Below are positions 21,764 through 34,383 of a stretch of DNA of 64,000 bases, in pieces. Made by a program: the position numbers and the translations under genes. Origin of the DNA: Kalaharituber pfeilii (lineage: Eukaryota; Ascomycota; Pezizomycetes; Pezizales; Pezizaceae); contig WHUZ01000071.1 of NCBI GenBank assembly GCA_015179045.1, positions 1 through 64,000 of the forward strand, read 5' to 3'. Under the pieces are notes generated by a model, which did no database searches, was not told the origin of the DNA, and saw only the letters and a program-made list of their open reading frames with translations. Within the stretch, counting starts at the first letter, position 1. Each line of letters starts with the position of its first letter.

Positions 21764-24700
21764 TTTTTTAGAGTAAGGGAGAAATGGTGATGGTGGCGGA
21801 AGTAATGAGCAATGCCGGTCACATTTTACTTCCTTCTGACTGCAGTGCGTTTGCGTTTGATACAGTTTCATACATACATACATGACCGTAAATGAGCAGC
21901 ACCTGCTGTATTAGTGCGGGTGTTATTTGTTTGGTGGTTGGTAATGTTAGTATGAGTACTGCAGTATTCTATGCCTATTATTTAGTTGTATAGAGGGCTC
22001 GGGTTTCTTTTTTCTCTTTTTGTTTCAGGTGCCTAATGGGGGAGGGGGTAGGAGATGAGGTGGAATAGAGATATGGATTACCCTCCAATTAACATCTATA
22101 TGTATATGCATATTGTATGATAGGATGAATACAACGTTGCAAAAAAAAATAAGAAAAGAAAAGATGTCAAAGGTTCTGAAAATCGAGTTTCTAGTATTTT
22201 GCTGTGCACTTTGGTGTGCATGTAAGTTATTGGCCCCACTAGGTCACTTGAGCTCAGGGTAAACCACCACAGAAGTTCGGGGTGGTGGAGGGCATGCTTG
22301 CACATAATCGTATCGGCTTTTTTTTTTTTTTCTAAATGAAAGTAACATAACTTCTTACGACGTTTAGGCCACTGAGAGAGGGCATGGTTCTGGGGAAAAT
22401 AAAAATAGATAAGATCAATAATAAATTGGGGGGGGGGGGGGGAAATCAAAAATTAAATAAGGTAAAGTTTATTAGTAAAACTTTATTTTATTTGTTTAAT
22501 TTGTTCAATAATCGTTGTATGTAAATAGTAAACTGTGTCTGGATTACAAATACTGTATAATTTCTTAAAGTTGTGATATGAATAGAATTTTAGAATGTGA
22601 AATTTAGATAATTAATGGAATGCGAGAGTATGATTCTATTGTGTATTACCTATCTATTTATGTGGTTGGTAGGTATTGTGCAATATAATTGAATTGTACA
22701 TAAAATAATAATTTTGGGATTCGGGATAAGGTTGCTATTTCCGATTGCGGTGGTGGTATGATTTTGTTGGTTACTTGCTTAGGGTACTGGCATATGTAAG
22801 TCTGTCATACAAGGGGTGTTGCACATAGCGATTTCTTTGAATGGGGACGATTAACAGGTCGCGCGACACTTGCAGTACCAATCATAGAGGAAGTTTGTAC
22901 TCGTATTGTTTGCAATTGGTACCGAGATGTGGGGGGGGGGGGGGGGGGGATACAATTGGGCCCGCAAATTTGGTACGGTGCTCATGTACTTCTACACCCC
23001 TCAAAGCGGGGGATAATGCGGGCGTAGCGACGAGTAGGTAGGCCAGGCGAGCAAAGGAGAGCGTCGAATGGCAATTTCACTTTACGCAGTCACGATTTCG
23101 ACTTCTACACTTGAAAATGTGTTGAACCAATCGTCGCGTCCGGTCTGTTGGTTCGCGCTGGAGTGTGGGCTGTGCTGAGTTGCTGCACTTTCGTGCGTTG
23201 CGCTGGCCAATCATCGCGATTCGCGATGGCAACAAAGACTAGCGATTCGCGTTGCCGATCGGGGGAGTTAGTTTCTCATGCCACGGGGGGGGGGGGGCAG
23301 TTGCTGTTTGCGTTAAAGTGCGAGTTGATTACTCAAGACGTCCGTGCAAGCACGTTTAGCTAGCTAGGAGCATCAACTATTGGCATTTAACACATGCGAT
23401 GTGTATAGTACAGCGAGCCTTAAGGCAGGCTACAGCATCATCAGATTTAGTTACTTTATTCGTAAGTGTTTTTTCTGATGCCTAGACAGCTGTTTGCGTC
23501 TTGCGACGCAGCAATTGTCGGGGTTTAGTCTGGTTCTTAAGGTTTCTCTGTTCAGCAAAGTTAGAGTTTGGATGGCATTGAAGGGGGGTTTGGGGTTGGG
23601 GGGCAACCAAACGGTGATGTTGCTTGGGCAACCCAAGAGGTGTGTTGCGTTTTTGGTTGTGAGGGTTGCGGGTTGGGGTTTGCGTACGGAGGAGACACAA
23701 AAGGTAGAAAGGGCACCAGGTGGTTGCAGGTTGCAGGTTGCAAGCATGTCTGGGCCGACCTCGCAGCCAGCAGCTGCAGGTTGGACGCGCAGGCAGAACA
23801 ACACGGACGGGCTCGCATGATTGGCTGGAAGGACGCGACCAAGTGCCTACATAGTGCCGGTTGGTTGCGTGCACTAGCCACTTTTCGAGGGGTGCTGGGG
23901 GCAGGGGCGCGCCAAGGCCTTGCCAAGCGCATCGGACACACGACGGTGCAGAGGGCTGCTGCTCTACTTGTAGTGAGTGCCGTAAGCAGCCCACCACCGC
24001 AGCACGCCGTGGAACAAGGCGCCCGCCCACCCTGGCGCCCGCCGCTCTCGGCCTCGCACACACGCCTGCCGCCCAACCAGCGTGCACCCTCTCTCCCCTG
24101 CTTCTGCCCTCCTCCCTCGCCCATCCCCTCCCCCCTCCCCCCTCCCCCCTCCCCCCTCCCCCTCCCCCCTCCCCTCTCCCCATCCCCCCCCCCCCAATCA
24201 CCCACCGAACATCCGCTGCCACTGTAAGGCGGTTTTACTTGAATATCAGCCTCCACCCACCTCCACACCCATCGCCAACTTCATCACCCATCTGCCTGCC
24301 TGCTGCCTGCCTGCTGCCTATAGCCCCACCGGTCGCTGCGGACGGGCTGATTCGATATATTCCCGGGCGCCTCTCTCGTTTCGCAGCCCGGCTCCCTCCT
24401 CCCCCTCTGACCCGAACGCACGTTGTGCCCCCAGCCCGCCCGCTCCCGTCGACGGCGTGCCCCCAATATCGAATAAAATACCCGTCAGCAGTTTCCTCGT
24501 GTCGGGCCTGGGCGGTGTTGCTTGCTTTGACCACCCACTTCCCCCCCGTTGCGTTGCGCCCCCCCCGTTGCGTCGCCGTTGTCGCCAGCTTCCCTGCTCT
24601 CGCGAACAACCCACAGCCCTTTTTTTCCCTCCTCGCTAAATTTTCTCGATCTCCCCCATTTTTCTTTTTTAATTTTCCTGAGAAAAAAGAATTTTGTTTT

Positions 24701-24910
24701 CTCGTTTCCTCCTCCACTCCCGCACCTCTCTCCCTTCCGACCGACTCTTATTCACATCCACGCTTCCGACTCCACGCATAGAAACTTCAGTCAACGCAAG
24801 AGTCACTCACTCCCCAATCTCATCCCCCTATTCTACACTATTAGACATACATCATCTAGACTCGCGGATATTGCGAACGAGGAAGCGAAAAAACATTTCT
24901 ACCGAGCGGT
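21764..24910. other. Intergenic region with G and C homopolymers
   Basis: No gene is supported. An AT-rich part (21900-22900) with G15 at 22428-22442 and G19 at 22931-22949 gives way to a GC-rich stretch (23050-24900) that is probably the promoter and leader of the gene starting at 24911. Long overlapping open frames on both strands at 23480-24780 reflect base composition and give repetitive Pro/Gly/Arg-rich translations. Confidence 0.5.
24117..24196. repeat. C-rich simple repeat, (CCCCCCT)n-like
   Basis: Runs of 4-6 C separated by single T, ending in a longer C run, about 700 bases upstream of the coding start at 24911. The G-rich complement has the G-run spacing needed for quadruplexes; whether they form is not shown. 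Confidence 0.8.
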
Positions 24911-27533
24911 ATGCCAACTGTGGTCGGCGCAAAGATGGCAACAGCCGCAACGACGCCCGTTTCTAAATACATAACCTCGTCGACCCCAATGACTGCACCG
25001 GGCCCAGTCCGGAATGTGCGCTCGCGGGTGATCAAGAGGCGAAATGGATATGGTTTGTTTTTTAGCGACGATGAGGACGAGGATGGAGATGTTTCAATGG
25101 GCAATCAGCCTCAACAATCACAACCACAACCCACTGCGACACGATCATCCATATCGACATCAACGTCGCGAACGACAACTAAATCTACAATTACACGAGT
25201 AAATGGCAATGGTACTGCCTCAGGCTATACGTTCAACGCGACTAGGAGTACTCTATCTACACCTATAAAAGTGAACGGCAATGGCGTAAAAGCCCTTGTC
25301 TTTGAACGCAAGGATCATCGCGATGATGGTATGTCTCAACTACCTCATTTTTGCGCCGTGTTTGATATCTCATAAGTTTGCTAACACTTGTCATGCAGAT
25401 CTCTATGATGTTCCTGCACCTTCCCGAAAACAATCCTCGAAAGAGGCTTCTCATCAATCTCCCCAATCTTTGTCGCGTAATCGCGCAGCCCGCCAGTCTC
25501 CATATGGAAGGAGCACTCCCCCCATTGCACGGTCAGCGCCGTGGAAAGGTGACTCGGGTTTGGGTGATGAATTGGATGATGAATATATTGAAACTCCACA
25601 GGATGCCGGTAAATATACAATGCGAGGTGGGCTTGTGACACCACCGACTAAGGATAGGGATGTTTTTTCACGGAATAGTTCTACCCCAAAAACTCCCGGA
25701 CAGAAGATTTCGAGGAGTCCAGAGGGTAACCCGACGCCTGGTGGGAAGACTACCTGGGGTGAATGGCTGAAGAAATTAATCCCAGATTCTGTGAAGAAGG
25801 CGGCTGTTGCTAGGCCGTTATTCCCGTCAGATCCAGCGCCTGCTGCTGAGACTAGGAATACAGGTACTAGTACACCCCAGTCGGAAGCAGCTTCTCCTAG
25901 TGTGTCCGTGGCAGAGGAACGTGAGGAGGAAATGGAATTGAGCGTTCCTGGTGGATTCGGCAAGGAGAAAGAGGATAAGAAGAAGGAGGAATACATAAAT
26001 CCGTTGCTGGCCACGCAGAGGTATAATCATTCACCAGTGAAGGGTTCGAGGCCTCTTACCAAGCCATTCTCCTTCAACGATGCGATTTTGGCGGCAGGGA
26101 AGTACGGTGTCAGGCCCTCTGCCCGAGCTAGGCTGTCTGCTTCCTTTGTGGACATCAACGGGGGACGTAACAGGACGTTTAGCACATCTGGATCAAGGCC
26201 TAGGATTTCTTCGGTGCTTGGACAGAGCTCAGTACCATCTTCCCCTATGGGATACAAGAGACAAAGGACTTCGCTTCACCAAGGACCACTTTCAGAAGAG
26301 GAGAAGCGAAGGATTGCAGAGGAAAGGCTCGCAGAATTGGAAAGGACAGAAAGGGATAGGAGGGTTGAGATCCAGGAAATCGCTTACGAGAGGAGACTCT
26401 TAGAAGCTACGCTGGGTATCAAGAAATCTGAGGATGTCGAGATGGATGCGGAGGGAAGCGATACTGATGATGACAGCGCCCTGGAAAACATGGTGAAGAA
26501 GCGCAAGGATAAGGGCAAGGCGAAGGAGGCTGATACTCAGACGGAGCCGCAAAAGAGTCCTGAAAAGGAGCCGCAAAATAGTCCTGAAAAGGCTCCTCAG
26601 GTGCTCCCTTCTGAGCCGCATACTCCTCCAAAGCCTGTGGTGACTGAACCAAGCTCGTTTCTATTTGGTGGCGGCGCGTATAAGCCTGCTACTGCTCCAC
26701 CTCCACCTACCATGACCGAAACCGCCCCTCTTGCTCTGCCAGCGCCTGAGACCACGGAGAACGGTACACCGAAGTCGTTCTCCAGTGACAGTGACAAGGA
26801 GAATACGGCTAATATTCCTCACCAACCGCCAGCTACCCCAACTCTTTCTCACGCCCAGTTGCCGACCCCGATTGCGAACACGGGGCCGGCGTTCGTGCCT
26901 CCTCCATCTCAGCCACTGCATATGTCGCCGCAGAAAGGGCTCTTCAGCGACCCAGCGTCGAAGGCAAGGTCGCAGGCTGAGAAATTCAAGCCGGCACAGC
27001 CAAGTGGACTAAGGGCTTCGACGATCATGCAGAGTGATAGTCCTCCACGGGCAAAGCCTGTATTAAATGGAGTGTCCCCGCAGAAGAAGCCGCCAGCGCA
27101 ACCTCAATTCCTGTCGCCGGTACAGGAGAAACAGCTACAGCAACGGCAACTTAAAAAACCTGCGCCGCCGCTTGAAGGAGGATCTGCGGTAGTCAAAAAG
27201 CACGTTGGAATGGTTAGTATCCTGTCCATGCAAGTTGATGATGGCTTTATGTTCGATTTGCAGAGTGAGAATATTGACGCGTTGTGGGCGCTGAAAATAC
27301 AGTTGAAGACGGTCGATGCTGCGATGATTGATGCGTTTACGAAGGCAATTGAGGAGGGGAACAAGAAATCGGTAGGGAAGGGTGGAGTTGTGGGGAGCAT
27401 GAAGGTTAGGGAAGAGGTGGAGAATGCGTGGAAGGGCTATGGCGCCAGTGGGGTGCCAGGGGAGAAAGAGCTGGATAGGATTGTGAAGATGATGTTGGAG
27501 GGAGTGAGAACGGTGTGCTTTGGACCGGTATGA
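24911..27533 (+). CDS. Unrecognised 850-aa protein, disordered with coiled coil
   Basis: Exons 24911-25328 and 25399-27533 (GTATGT donor, CATGCAG acceptor) give 850 aa. I do not recognise the family. Visible features: an acidic patch SDDEDEDGDVSM near residue 50; a possibly conserved WGEWLKKLIPDSVKK helix; INPLLATQRYN and PFSFNDAILAAGKYG motifs; a charged coiled coil at about 439-480 (EEEKRRIAEERLAELERTER...); repeated (E)PQKSPEKE-like units around 26540-26600; Pro-rich linkers; and a helical C-terminus with MVSILSMQVDDGFMFDLQSE. FSF and LFGGG tripeptides could suggest a nucleoporin-like or chromatin-associated protein, but this is speculative. An alternative start is the ATG at 24935. Confidence 0.8.
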
Positions 27534-28276
27534 GCTAAAATCTGGGATATAGAAATGGGCAATGGGATCAGGGTTTGTACAGACTTCTATTTATTTTTTG
27601 TCCTATGTTTTTCGTGCTTTAGCTTTTTGCTTTGTTTTGTTGGCATTAGCACGTTGCTTTGTGTGTGACTTTGCTTACTGCTCACTTGCATAAACACGCC
27701 GTTTGCTGAGAGGGGGCCGATGTTTGGACCCACATACACCCAAAGAACATCATGTTATGGTTTTTCTCGTGGGTGGTTTTTTTTTTTTTTTTTTTTTTTT
27801 CAAGATTCTATGTAATATATTTCTACCCCCTTATGCCCTTAACTCAATTTCCCCCCATCCCTTATTTGATTGCTTGTCAGATTGTTTTCATTTTTATGGT
27901 AATGCCGTGAAAAAAAAATTGCTATGCTTTTGTTGTAAGATTCGGATATAATGTATTACTAGCTTGCTTACATTTTTTTTTTTTTTTTTTTTTCTCTGTT
28001 GGCATCTGTTGTTGCATTTACTTTTTTTTTTGGCTCAGTTTTGCTGTTGAATATTTTGTATGTTCTGTTAATTTGCTTTTTCTTTTTTGTTTACATGGAT
28101 GGGTGTCTGTTTATAGCTTATTTTATTCGTTTTTGTTTGGATTTGCTGGATGCAGGCGGGCGGGCAGGTAGTGGGATTATCTGGGTAAATTAGATACTTG
28201 AGAAGAGATGGACTATGGATGGGAAACATGGATGGATTGGGTTGGGATCGGAAGGAAAACAAGGAAGTTGGGAGAA

Positions 28277-28435
28277 GGATTGGGAAATATGGAGAAAATA
28301 GATGGGAACTGGGAACTGGGACGGCGGATTGGGAAATATGGAGAGAATAGATGGGAACTGGGAACTGGGAACTGGGAGGGAGGATTGGGAAATATGGAGA
28401 GAATAGATGGGAACTGAACTGGGAACTGGAATGGG
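28277..28435. repeat. Minisatellite, three units of ~49-56 bp
   Basis: Each unit opens GGATTGGGAAATATGGAGA (28277, 28326, 28382) and ends with two or three copies of GGGAACT. Units differ in how many GGGAACT copies they carry, which explains the unequal lengths. Confidence 0.88.
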
Positions 28436-29637
28436 AAAATAAAAGGAAAAGGAAAGGGAAATATATAAAGGAATAATTAAGGCTAAATAATAGAGTATTT
28501 GGGATTGTGCCCGCCTTGCAGTAAAAATGAATGGTTTTTTGAGATGATTTTGATTTTTTTGAAGATATTTGATGTGAAGAGTGAGCATATGTATAACGTA
28601 GGGGATGTCTGAGAACTTGGTCGGAGTTAATAGGGATATCTTTGTGTTCTTTATTGAGACAGGGGGAGCTAGAAAGATACGTACCTAAATGAGAAAAAAT
28701 AATTGGTCACGTGCACTTATAAGAGCTCGAGTGAATATGCAGAGTTTGGAGTATGTATTACCAGAGAAACGGGAGGGGGACGTTGGGTGTGAGAGGTTGG
28801 AGATCGCGGGGGATCTTGGGGTTGCGGGTTGGGGGTTGAGGGTGATGAAGGATATGCACGTGATGTATCAGTTTTTGTGAGTGAAGGGAGACAGATGAGG
28901 AAGATTGGGGGTAAAAAACGATGAAAGTAGTTCTATTAAAGTAGAAGTAGGGTGGGGGGACACACTATAGCGTAGAACACAGGTCACGTAAGGTGAACTA
29001 ATTTGAACTAAACCATGTAACTCTCATACTCTCGCTCTCTAGGAAACTTTTAGTTCGTGGGATATTGTGAATCAGTAATTAGAGAAAAATTGTTGTTTCT
29101 GGGGGTCTCTTGATGTATATAAATCAAAACGGGAAAAAAAAACTAAGGAGGTCCCCTGGTTCTTCTTACAAGAGGTGAGGGAGACGGAAATTTATTGGGG
29201 AGGGAAAAAAAAAAATGGCAAGAGCGGATACGGTTACCCTGATTGATATATTGAGCTTTACCGTATGTAGAGATGTCTAGCTGATATGCAGGTGGTAGAA
29301 TTGTCGAAGCGAAAAATAACTTGGGGGTTTTTGTTTAGTTGTACGTACAGTATGTACAATCGCTGGTCAGTTCAGTGCACATGAACGGCGCAGAACTGCT
29401 TTGCTTGTAGCAAATTTGCGCTGAAAGGAAGGTTCTAAGTTCCACGTCCGATTAAAAATAAAGTGGGCTGCTGCACTGTCTCTCGCATGGACATTGGAGG
29501 TTTTATTCGAGGTGGGGGGTACGTCCCAAACACCCAACAACTTCTTTATTATATAGAAAGTAATGAAGAAAGAAGAGAAAATTAAAAAACTAAATAAGAA
29601 AATTCGAAAAAAAAAATAAAATAAAACAAAAGAAAAT

Positions 29638-29667
29638 AAAAAAGAAAAAGAAAAAGAAAAAGAAAAA
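29638..29667. repeat. (AAAAAG)n microsatellite
   Basis: About five AAAAAG units, directly followed by an unremarkable open frame. Confidence 0.85.
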
Positions 29668-29794
29668 TGTTAATGCATCAAGCTCTTCCGTTCATGAAGA
29701 ACACAGTTCGTCGATTTTTTTTTTTTATTTTATATTTGTGCACATCGTATTTATTAGCTTTTTTACTATCGGTATGGATCCAGGGCCGTACGTT

Positions 29795-29818
29795 CGTCGT
29801 CGTCGTCGTCGTCGTCGT
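29795..29818. repeat. (CGT)8 microsatellite
   Basis: Eight consecutive CGT/GTC trinucleotides. It lies in an open frame without other coding evidence, so it is treated as a simple repeat. Confidence 0.85.
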
Positions 29819-29969
29819 TATGGTTTTTGTTCCACAGTCCCTATGGGGGGATGTTGCGCTGAGAAGACAATTTCTTGCTGATAGGATTTCGGCCCTCGGG
29901 TTCTTTTCGATATTGGTGTCATCACGTGTGCCATATTCAGCTGATAAGTAAAGTTCACGCACCTGTGAC

Positions 29970-30077
29970 TTCACGAAGGCACTGGAGAATGAGGTGAAGG
30001 GTATCAAAAACAGCATCTATGCTATGGAAGAAGGGCTTTTGTACGAGATGGATATTGTCAAGGCCATAAAGTGTTAA
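29970..30077 (+). pseudogene. Gene fragment related to the one at 31428-31727
   Basis: A short plus-strand frame encodes TKALENEVKGIKNSIYAMEEG and ends in TAA. Its ENEVKGIKNS...MEEG pattern matches DEMKDIKSNN..MEER in the minus-strand fragment at 31428-31727. No upstream exon is obvious. I read both as remnants of one small family, in opposite orientation. Confidence 0.3.
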
Positions 30078-30419
30078 AACAGCAATTGGTACAATCAAGA
30101 GTACTGAGGGGCAAAATTTCGCGGCCTTTTGAAATGCGCGGCAGCATATAGAACAAGTGTGGGACCTGAAGTTGTAATCTTTTGTTCACGGATTTTTAGT
30201 GCGTGTGGGCTGTAAGAACGATTAGAATAACAAACTTTTCTCTGGCTTGTATTTTTTTTCCTTTTTTGTTTCGTTCAGAAAGTTTGGACCACCTTCCAAC
30301 AGCATTTACGGGACTCACTTCGGATTCTCTCATAGCCTATCGTCTCTCCAGGGGCTTGGTATATGCATCCGTATTATGTACAAAAAAAAAAAAAGGAAGC
30401 TCCATATTCCAATTCCCCC

Positions 30420-30749
30420 TTACTCCCGCTCTACCCCCTTCCTGCTTATGTTCTGGGCCGTTCGTGGGCATCGGCCGCCCATAGACACAGCTGTCTCTCT
30501 GTCTGCGATGAGCATTGAGTGATGAATGAAGCTGCTTGTGTTCGTTGCGACGTAGATTTGATTGTTGCTATGCAATTCAAAGTGGACAATACTTTCACTT
30601 GTTTCTATGACCGCTACGTTTTTAACATCTTGTTTGTAAATTCCCTTTTTCGGTAATTTTTCTGTGAACAGTTTATAATTATCAAAGAAGGGTGGATTCT
30701 CCATTGTTGCGGCATATTCTTGCACCAGGAATTGAAGAAGCGGGCTCAA
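30420..30749 (-). pseudogene. Coding-like fragment, unknown family
   Basis: A 109-codon minus-strand frame contains LLQFLVQEYAATMENPPFFDNY and LPKKGIYKQDVKNVAVIETSE, with amino-acid composition and alternation typical of a folded domain and unlike the junk frames around it. There is no plausible full-length gene context. Family unknown; it could be one exon of a gene whose other exons I cannot place. Confidence 0.3.
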
Positions 30750-31427
30750 TTCTCTGTCAACAAGCTCCTACTCAGTGCTACTTTCTTGATTAGAGGTGTC
30801 ATAGACGTGCTGCCAATATTTATGGGCGATATACTTATAGGGGGTTCACGATAGTTGTTAATATGCTCTACTAAAGTACAATTGCATATGTAACAGCCAA
30901 AAAGTAGTCCATCTCCATTACTTGGTCTGCAACCAGACTAGCGATTACTCAACCTGGCGTGACAATCAATAGCCATTCCGCCCATGGGCGACTGTGCTGT
31001 GCATGGGCGGCCAAGCACATATATGCTGTATATATGCCAACGATTGTGAAAGCCAACGATTGTGAAAGCCAACATAAACTTGCAGGCAGGACATAAAAAA
31101 CGTGAGGAAACTAACCAACTCACTCTAGCAGCCTGGGATATTCCGAATGACAGAGATTGATTGCTCCTGATATGATATAAGGTACATGTTTGTCAAAAAG
31201 AAAAAAATACGTTTGAATTGGTGAATCATGAAAAGTAAATAAATTATTTAATAAGCCAAAAAAGAAGGAAAAAAATAGAATAACAATAAGTTAACTAGAT
31301 AGATGGGCTAGGGAGTGGGGTAGGGTGGAGAGTAGGTGAATACTGTTACCCTGACTTAATCCTGCACTATACTCTAGGTCGTCGTCCCAAGCAATTGCTG
31401 TACTGACACTCATGGCTTTAGTGCTAT

Positions 31428-31727
31428 CTACCCCGTAAGGGGTCTCTCTTCCATACCAATGTTATTACTTTTGATGTCCTTCATCTCGTCTTTTACCTCG
31501 CCCTGCACCTCCTTTACCTCGCCCTTCACCTCTTTTATCTCGCCTTTGAACTTCGTCTTGATCTCATTGGTGCATGAATTTGCTTGCCAGACGACTGTGA
31601 GACAGTTGATGATACCAACAGCAAGAGTGCTGGAGGGTCCTCCACTCGAGCGGACAAAGTCTATAAGCAAGCGATTGATCTTAGCGAGCTTCGTATAGTG
31701 TGGATAAATTAGAAAGACAACGACCAC
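31428..31727 (-). CDS. Small protein or fragment with KGEVKEV heptad-like repeats
   Basis: A 99-codon minus-strand frame: an N-terminal part INRLLIDFVRSSGGPSSTLAVG, then tandem KGEIKEVKGEVKEVQGEVKDE, likely a short charged coiled coil, ending IGMEERPLTG. DNA in the repeat (31490-31555) is itself a degenerate 15-18-nt tandem array. Family not recognised. The similarity to the fragment at 29970-30077 favours a remnant of a repeated gene. Confidence 0.35.
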   Translation of the reverse strand: MVVVFLIYPHYTKLAKINRLLIDFVRSSGGPSSTLAVGIINCLTVVWQANSCTNEIKTKFKGEIKEVKGEVKEVQGEVKDEMKDIKSNNIGMEERPLTG

Positions 31728-33239
31728 ATACGCGCTACATTCATGTTGATAATGGAAGGGTTCATAAGACGATGTGCATTGTAATCGATCACTATGTTTT
31801 CATCAAGTGAGCAAGCCAGCCTCCAAGGAGCTCGAGATAAGGTTGTGTCGAGGCATCCATCCACCTTGAATAAGTTCCGATGATGCTTTATGTTGCTTTT
31901 GAAGAGATTGTGCACTCTTAGTCGTTGGCGGTGACGACAGATGAGAGGATTGTAATGTATGCAGGAAAAAGTCAATTTGAGTATACTGGCTGCCAGTGAA
32001 CATCTGAGATGAGGGATGAGGATATCCGAACAAAAATACTTATCTTTCGAGATCCAGAATATCAATAATGACCCTTAATTGGTATTAGTTACCTAGTTGG
32101 GCACTTACGAAGGCAAGAACCTGAGAAGCACCGTACATCCTTACTTCCCTCTAAAAGGTAGGTCCCTAATTTTAATAATACTAGCATAAGGGGAACCGGC
32201 AAGTCTAGTCACGCATTGCCTGTCAATTACTTCAGCCCTCTTCTTCTCTGTTAGTGAAAACTCAAAAGGAAAAAAGAAAAAAAATACAATAATATTCCTT
32301 CGCAGTTTTTGAGCTTAGCACACATTCGAGGCCACAATCGAGGCCACAATCGAACGGCTCAAGTAGCTTATGTGATTGGCAACGAGTCAAAGCTTTGAGG
32401 TAGTCAACATGGCATGTTTTCGTTATAGATACGAACTGTACAGTGCATACCTGAGTACGGACACGTGAGTACCAATCGACCTCTCGAAACATCTTTATAT
32501 GAACATCTGTAACATGAAAAACATATACAAATATTCATCCATACATACATCTGAAGACTTCTGGACTAAATACCCACCCCCAACTAATCCACAATTTCCC
32601 TTCCCTCTCTAGCAATGCATGCATGATTCTCTCTCTAAACCATAAAAGCAGACAAAACTGTATTTTCATTCCCCCATATATCCGGGGCCCCGTCCCAAAA
32701 CAGATTCTCCACAACTATCATCTATCCACTCTACCGCCATCTTTTTTTGTCTACTTCCCTCGGGCCAGCCAGACCCATCAAGGCAACTCCCTCCCAACAC
32801 AACCATACTATAACCCCCATTCTAACATAACCAAACCTCCCTTCCTCACGCCAAAATCCCAGAAAGTAAAAGCCATATTCCCACAAACAAAACGTTTCAA
32901 TCTGCGTAATATAATATACAAAAAAAGGAAAATAGAAGGAGTAAAACATGAACCAGGTTGAAAAGGAGCCTTGGGGGAGGACATTAAAAACACATGATAT
33001 GATATGGTAAGATGTGATAATAAAGATATATCTGACAAGACAAAAAAGGTCAAAAAAGATTAAAATCTCAGTAACTCGGGGTCAAAGATGAGAGAGGAAC
33101 ACAAAAAGCATCAGCGTCAACAATTAAACAACACTCATATGCATGTATCGTAACCGCCTCCACAACCACAAAAGCAAGAAAGGTACAAGAAAAATGAGCA
33201 AAAACGAAACCGAATCGCTATCTTGTCTACACTTTCACT

Positions 33240-34383
33240 CTACCCGAAGATCTTCAAAAACCCCCACACACCCACCGCGCTCACCACCGGAATCACGACA
33301 TTATCATCCAACCCCCACACATTCATTGCCTCACTCACACTTGCGACCAGCCCCGTCCACAAGCTCATCAACCCAAGTGCCCACCCCCCGCTCACCACAG
33401 CCTTAGACGCCTCCCCTCCCATCAGGAATCCCAGTTTCCCCCCCCACATGAGCGCATTCACCGGATCATCCTTAAACTTCGGTGTTCTCGGGACGATATA
33501 CCCCCAAAACACCGCTGCTGTCAATGCTCCTACAACAAAACTCGCTAGACTCCCTGCCAACGACTTCCCCTTGCGTATCCGTGGCGTATACTTCCCAAAT
33601 GCGCGCCCAAATGTGGAGGCTGCAGTGTCGCACCAGCTGAGGAGAAGGATGCTAAGAGTCGCGACGTCCTTGGGGAAGACGCCGAGCACGGTTAGGCTGC
33701 CGACAAGATACCATACTACTCCATTCATGCCGCGGACTTCAGACTCGCGCATGAGCGCGCCGAGGGCGCGGATGTAAAATCTGTTGAAGGCAGGCCAGTT
33801 GAGGCGGAGAATGTCGGCAGTGGTTATGGGGATAAAAGCAGCAGTGAGAGGGGGAATCAGTTTTGCAGGTTGATAGCCGTGCATGTAGAGGTAAACCACG
33901 AAGCCGCCAATGGAGACATGGAGGAGTTTGCGTGGGACTTCGTGTTTGTGAATCTAGAAAGTGGTGCAGTGGGATGTTAGAGAGCTTGTACTATGGAGAT
34001 TGGTATTTTGGGAGGAACAGGGAGCTTACGAGCTTGGAGAAACTCCGATGTATTGGAATGAGTCCTAAGGGACTAGGGCTTCGTGATACTGCGGGTCGCT
34101 TCCCATTCTCGTACCCAGGGACGCTCAAATGATTTCCCCTCTCTGGACTCCTCTCTGGCCGGCGCTTCAACAGACCCGCCGACGAGGAAAGTGCGGAAGA
34201 AAGCAGCAATGGTGGAGGGGGGGTACCGCCAGTGGGTGTTGAGACTCCGCTGCTCCCGTTGCTCCCGCCGATGCTCGCGTTGGTACTGGTGGAGGACGAC
34301 GATGAGTAGTCAAGTTCCGATGCGCAGTCGCTCTGGAGTTTGAGGTCATCGTCGTAGGCTGTTGAGGAGCTGTAGGTGGACAT
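33240..34383 (-). CDS. DGK1: CTP-dependent diacylglycerol kinase (Dgk1-like)
   Basis: ER/nuclear-membrane enzyme making phosphatidate from diacylglycerol with CTP, opposing the Pah1 lipin phosphatase. Exons (minus) 34383-34030 and 33953-33240 give 355 aa. The N-terminal 100 residues are Ser/Pro-rich and disordered, longer than in yeast (about 290 aa total). The membrane domain has the family signatures HKHEVPRKLLHVSIG (directly after the intron), CDTAASTFGRAFGKYTP and RKGKSLAGSLASF, among several hydrophobic segments. Dolichol kinase Sec59 shares this CTP-transferase fold but is longer; the size and the KHE-PRK-LH motif favour Dgk1. The intron (33954-34029) has a GTAAGC donor and TTTCTAG acceptor. 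Confidence 0.9.

Larger units (their letters stand above)
27534..33239. other. Long intergenic region with gene fragments and repeats
   Basis: No intact gene is visible in 5.7 kb. It contains T-runs (about 27778-27800 and 27973-27993), a minisatellite (28277-28435), microsatellites (29638-29667 and 29795-29818), a tandem GCCAACGATTGTGAAA (about 31036-31070) and three coding-like fragments listed separately. The last 600 bases are the 3' flank of the minus-strand lipid kinase gene. Confidence 0.5.

Noticed and set aside
23482..24781. Long overlapping open frames on both strands
   Set aside because: GC-rich, simple-repeat composition; translations are Pro/Gly/Arg-rich with no motif, and both strands are open, so this is probably promoter sequence.
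32325..32352. Duplicate CGAGGCCACAAT
   Set aside because: Only two short copies; ordinary local slippage.
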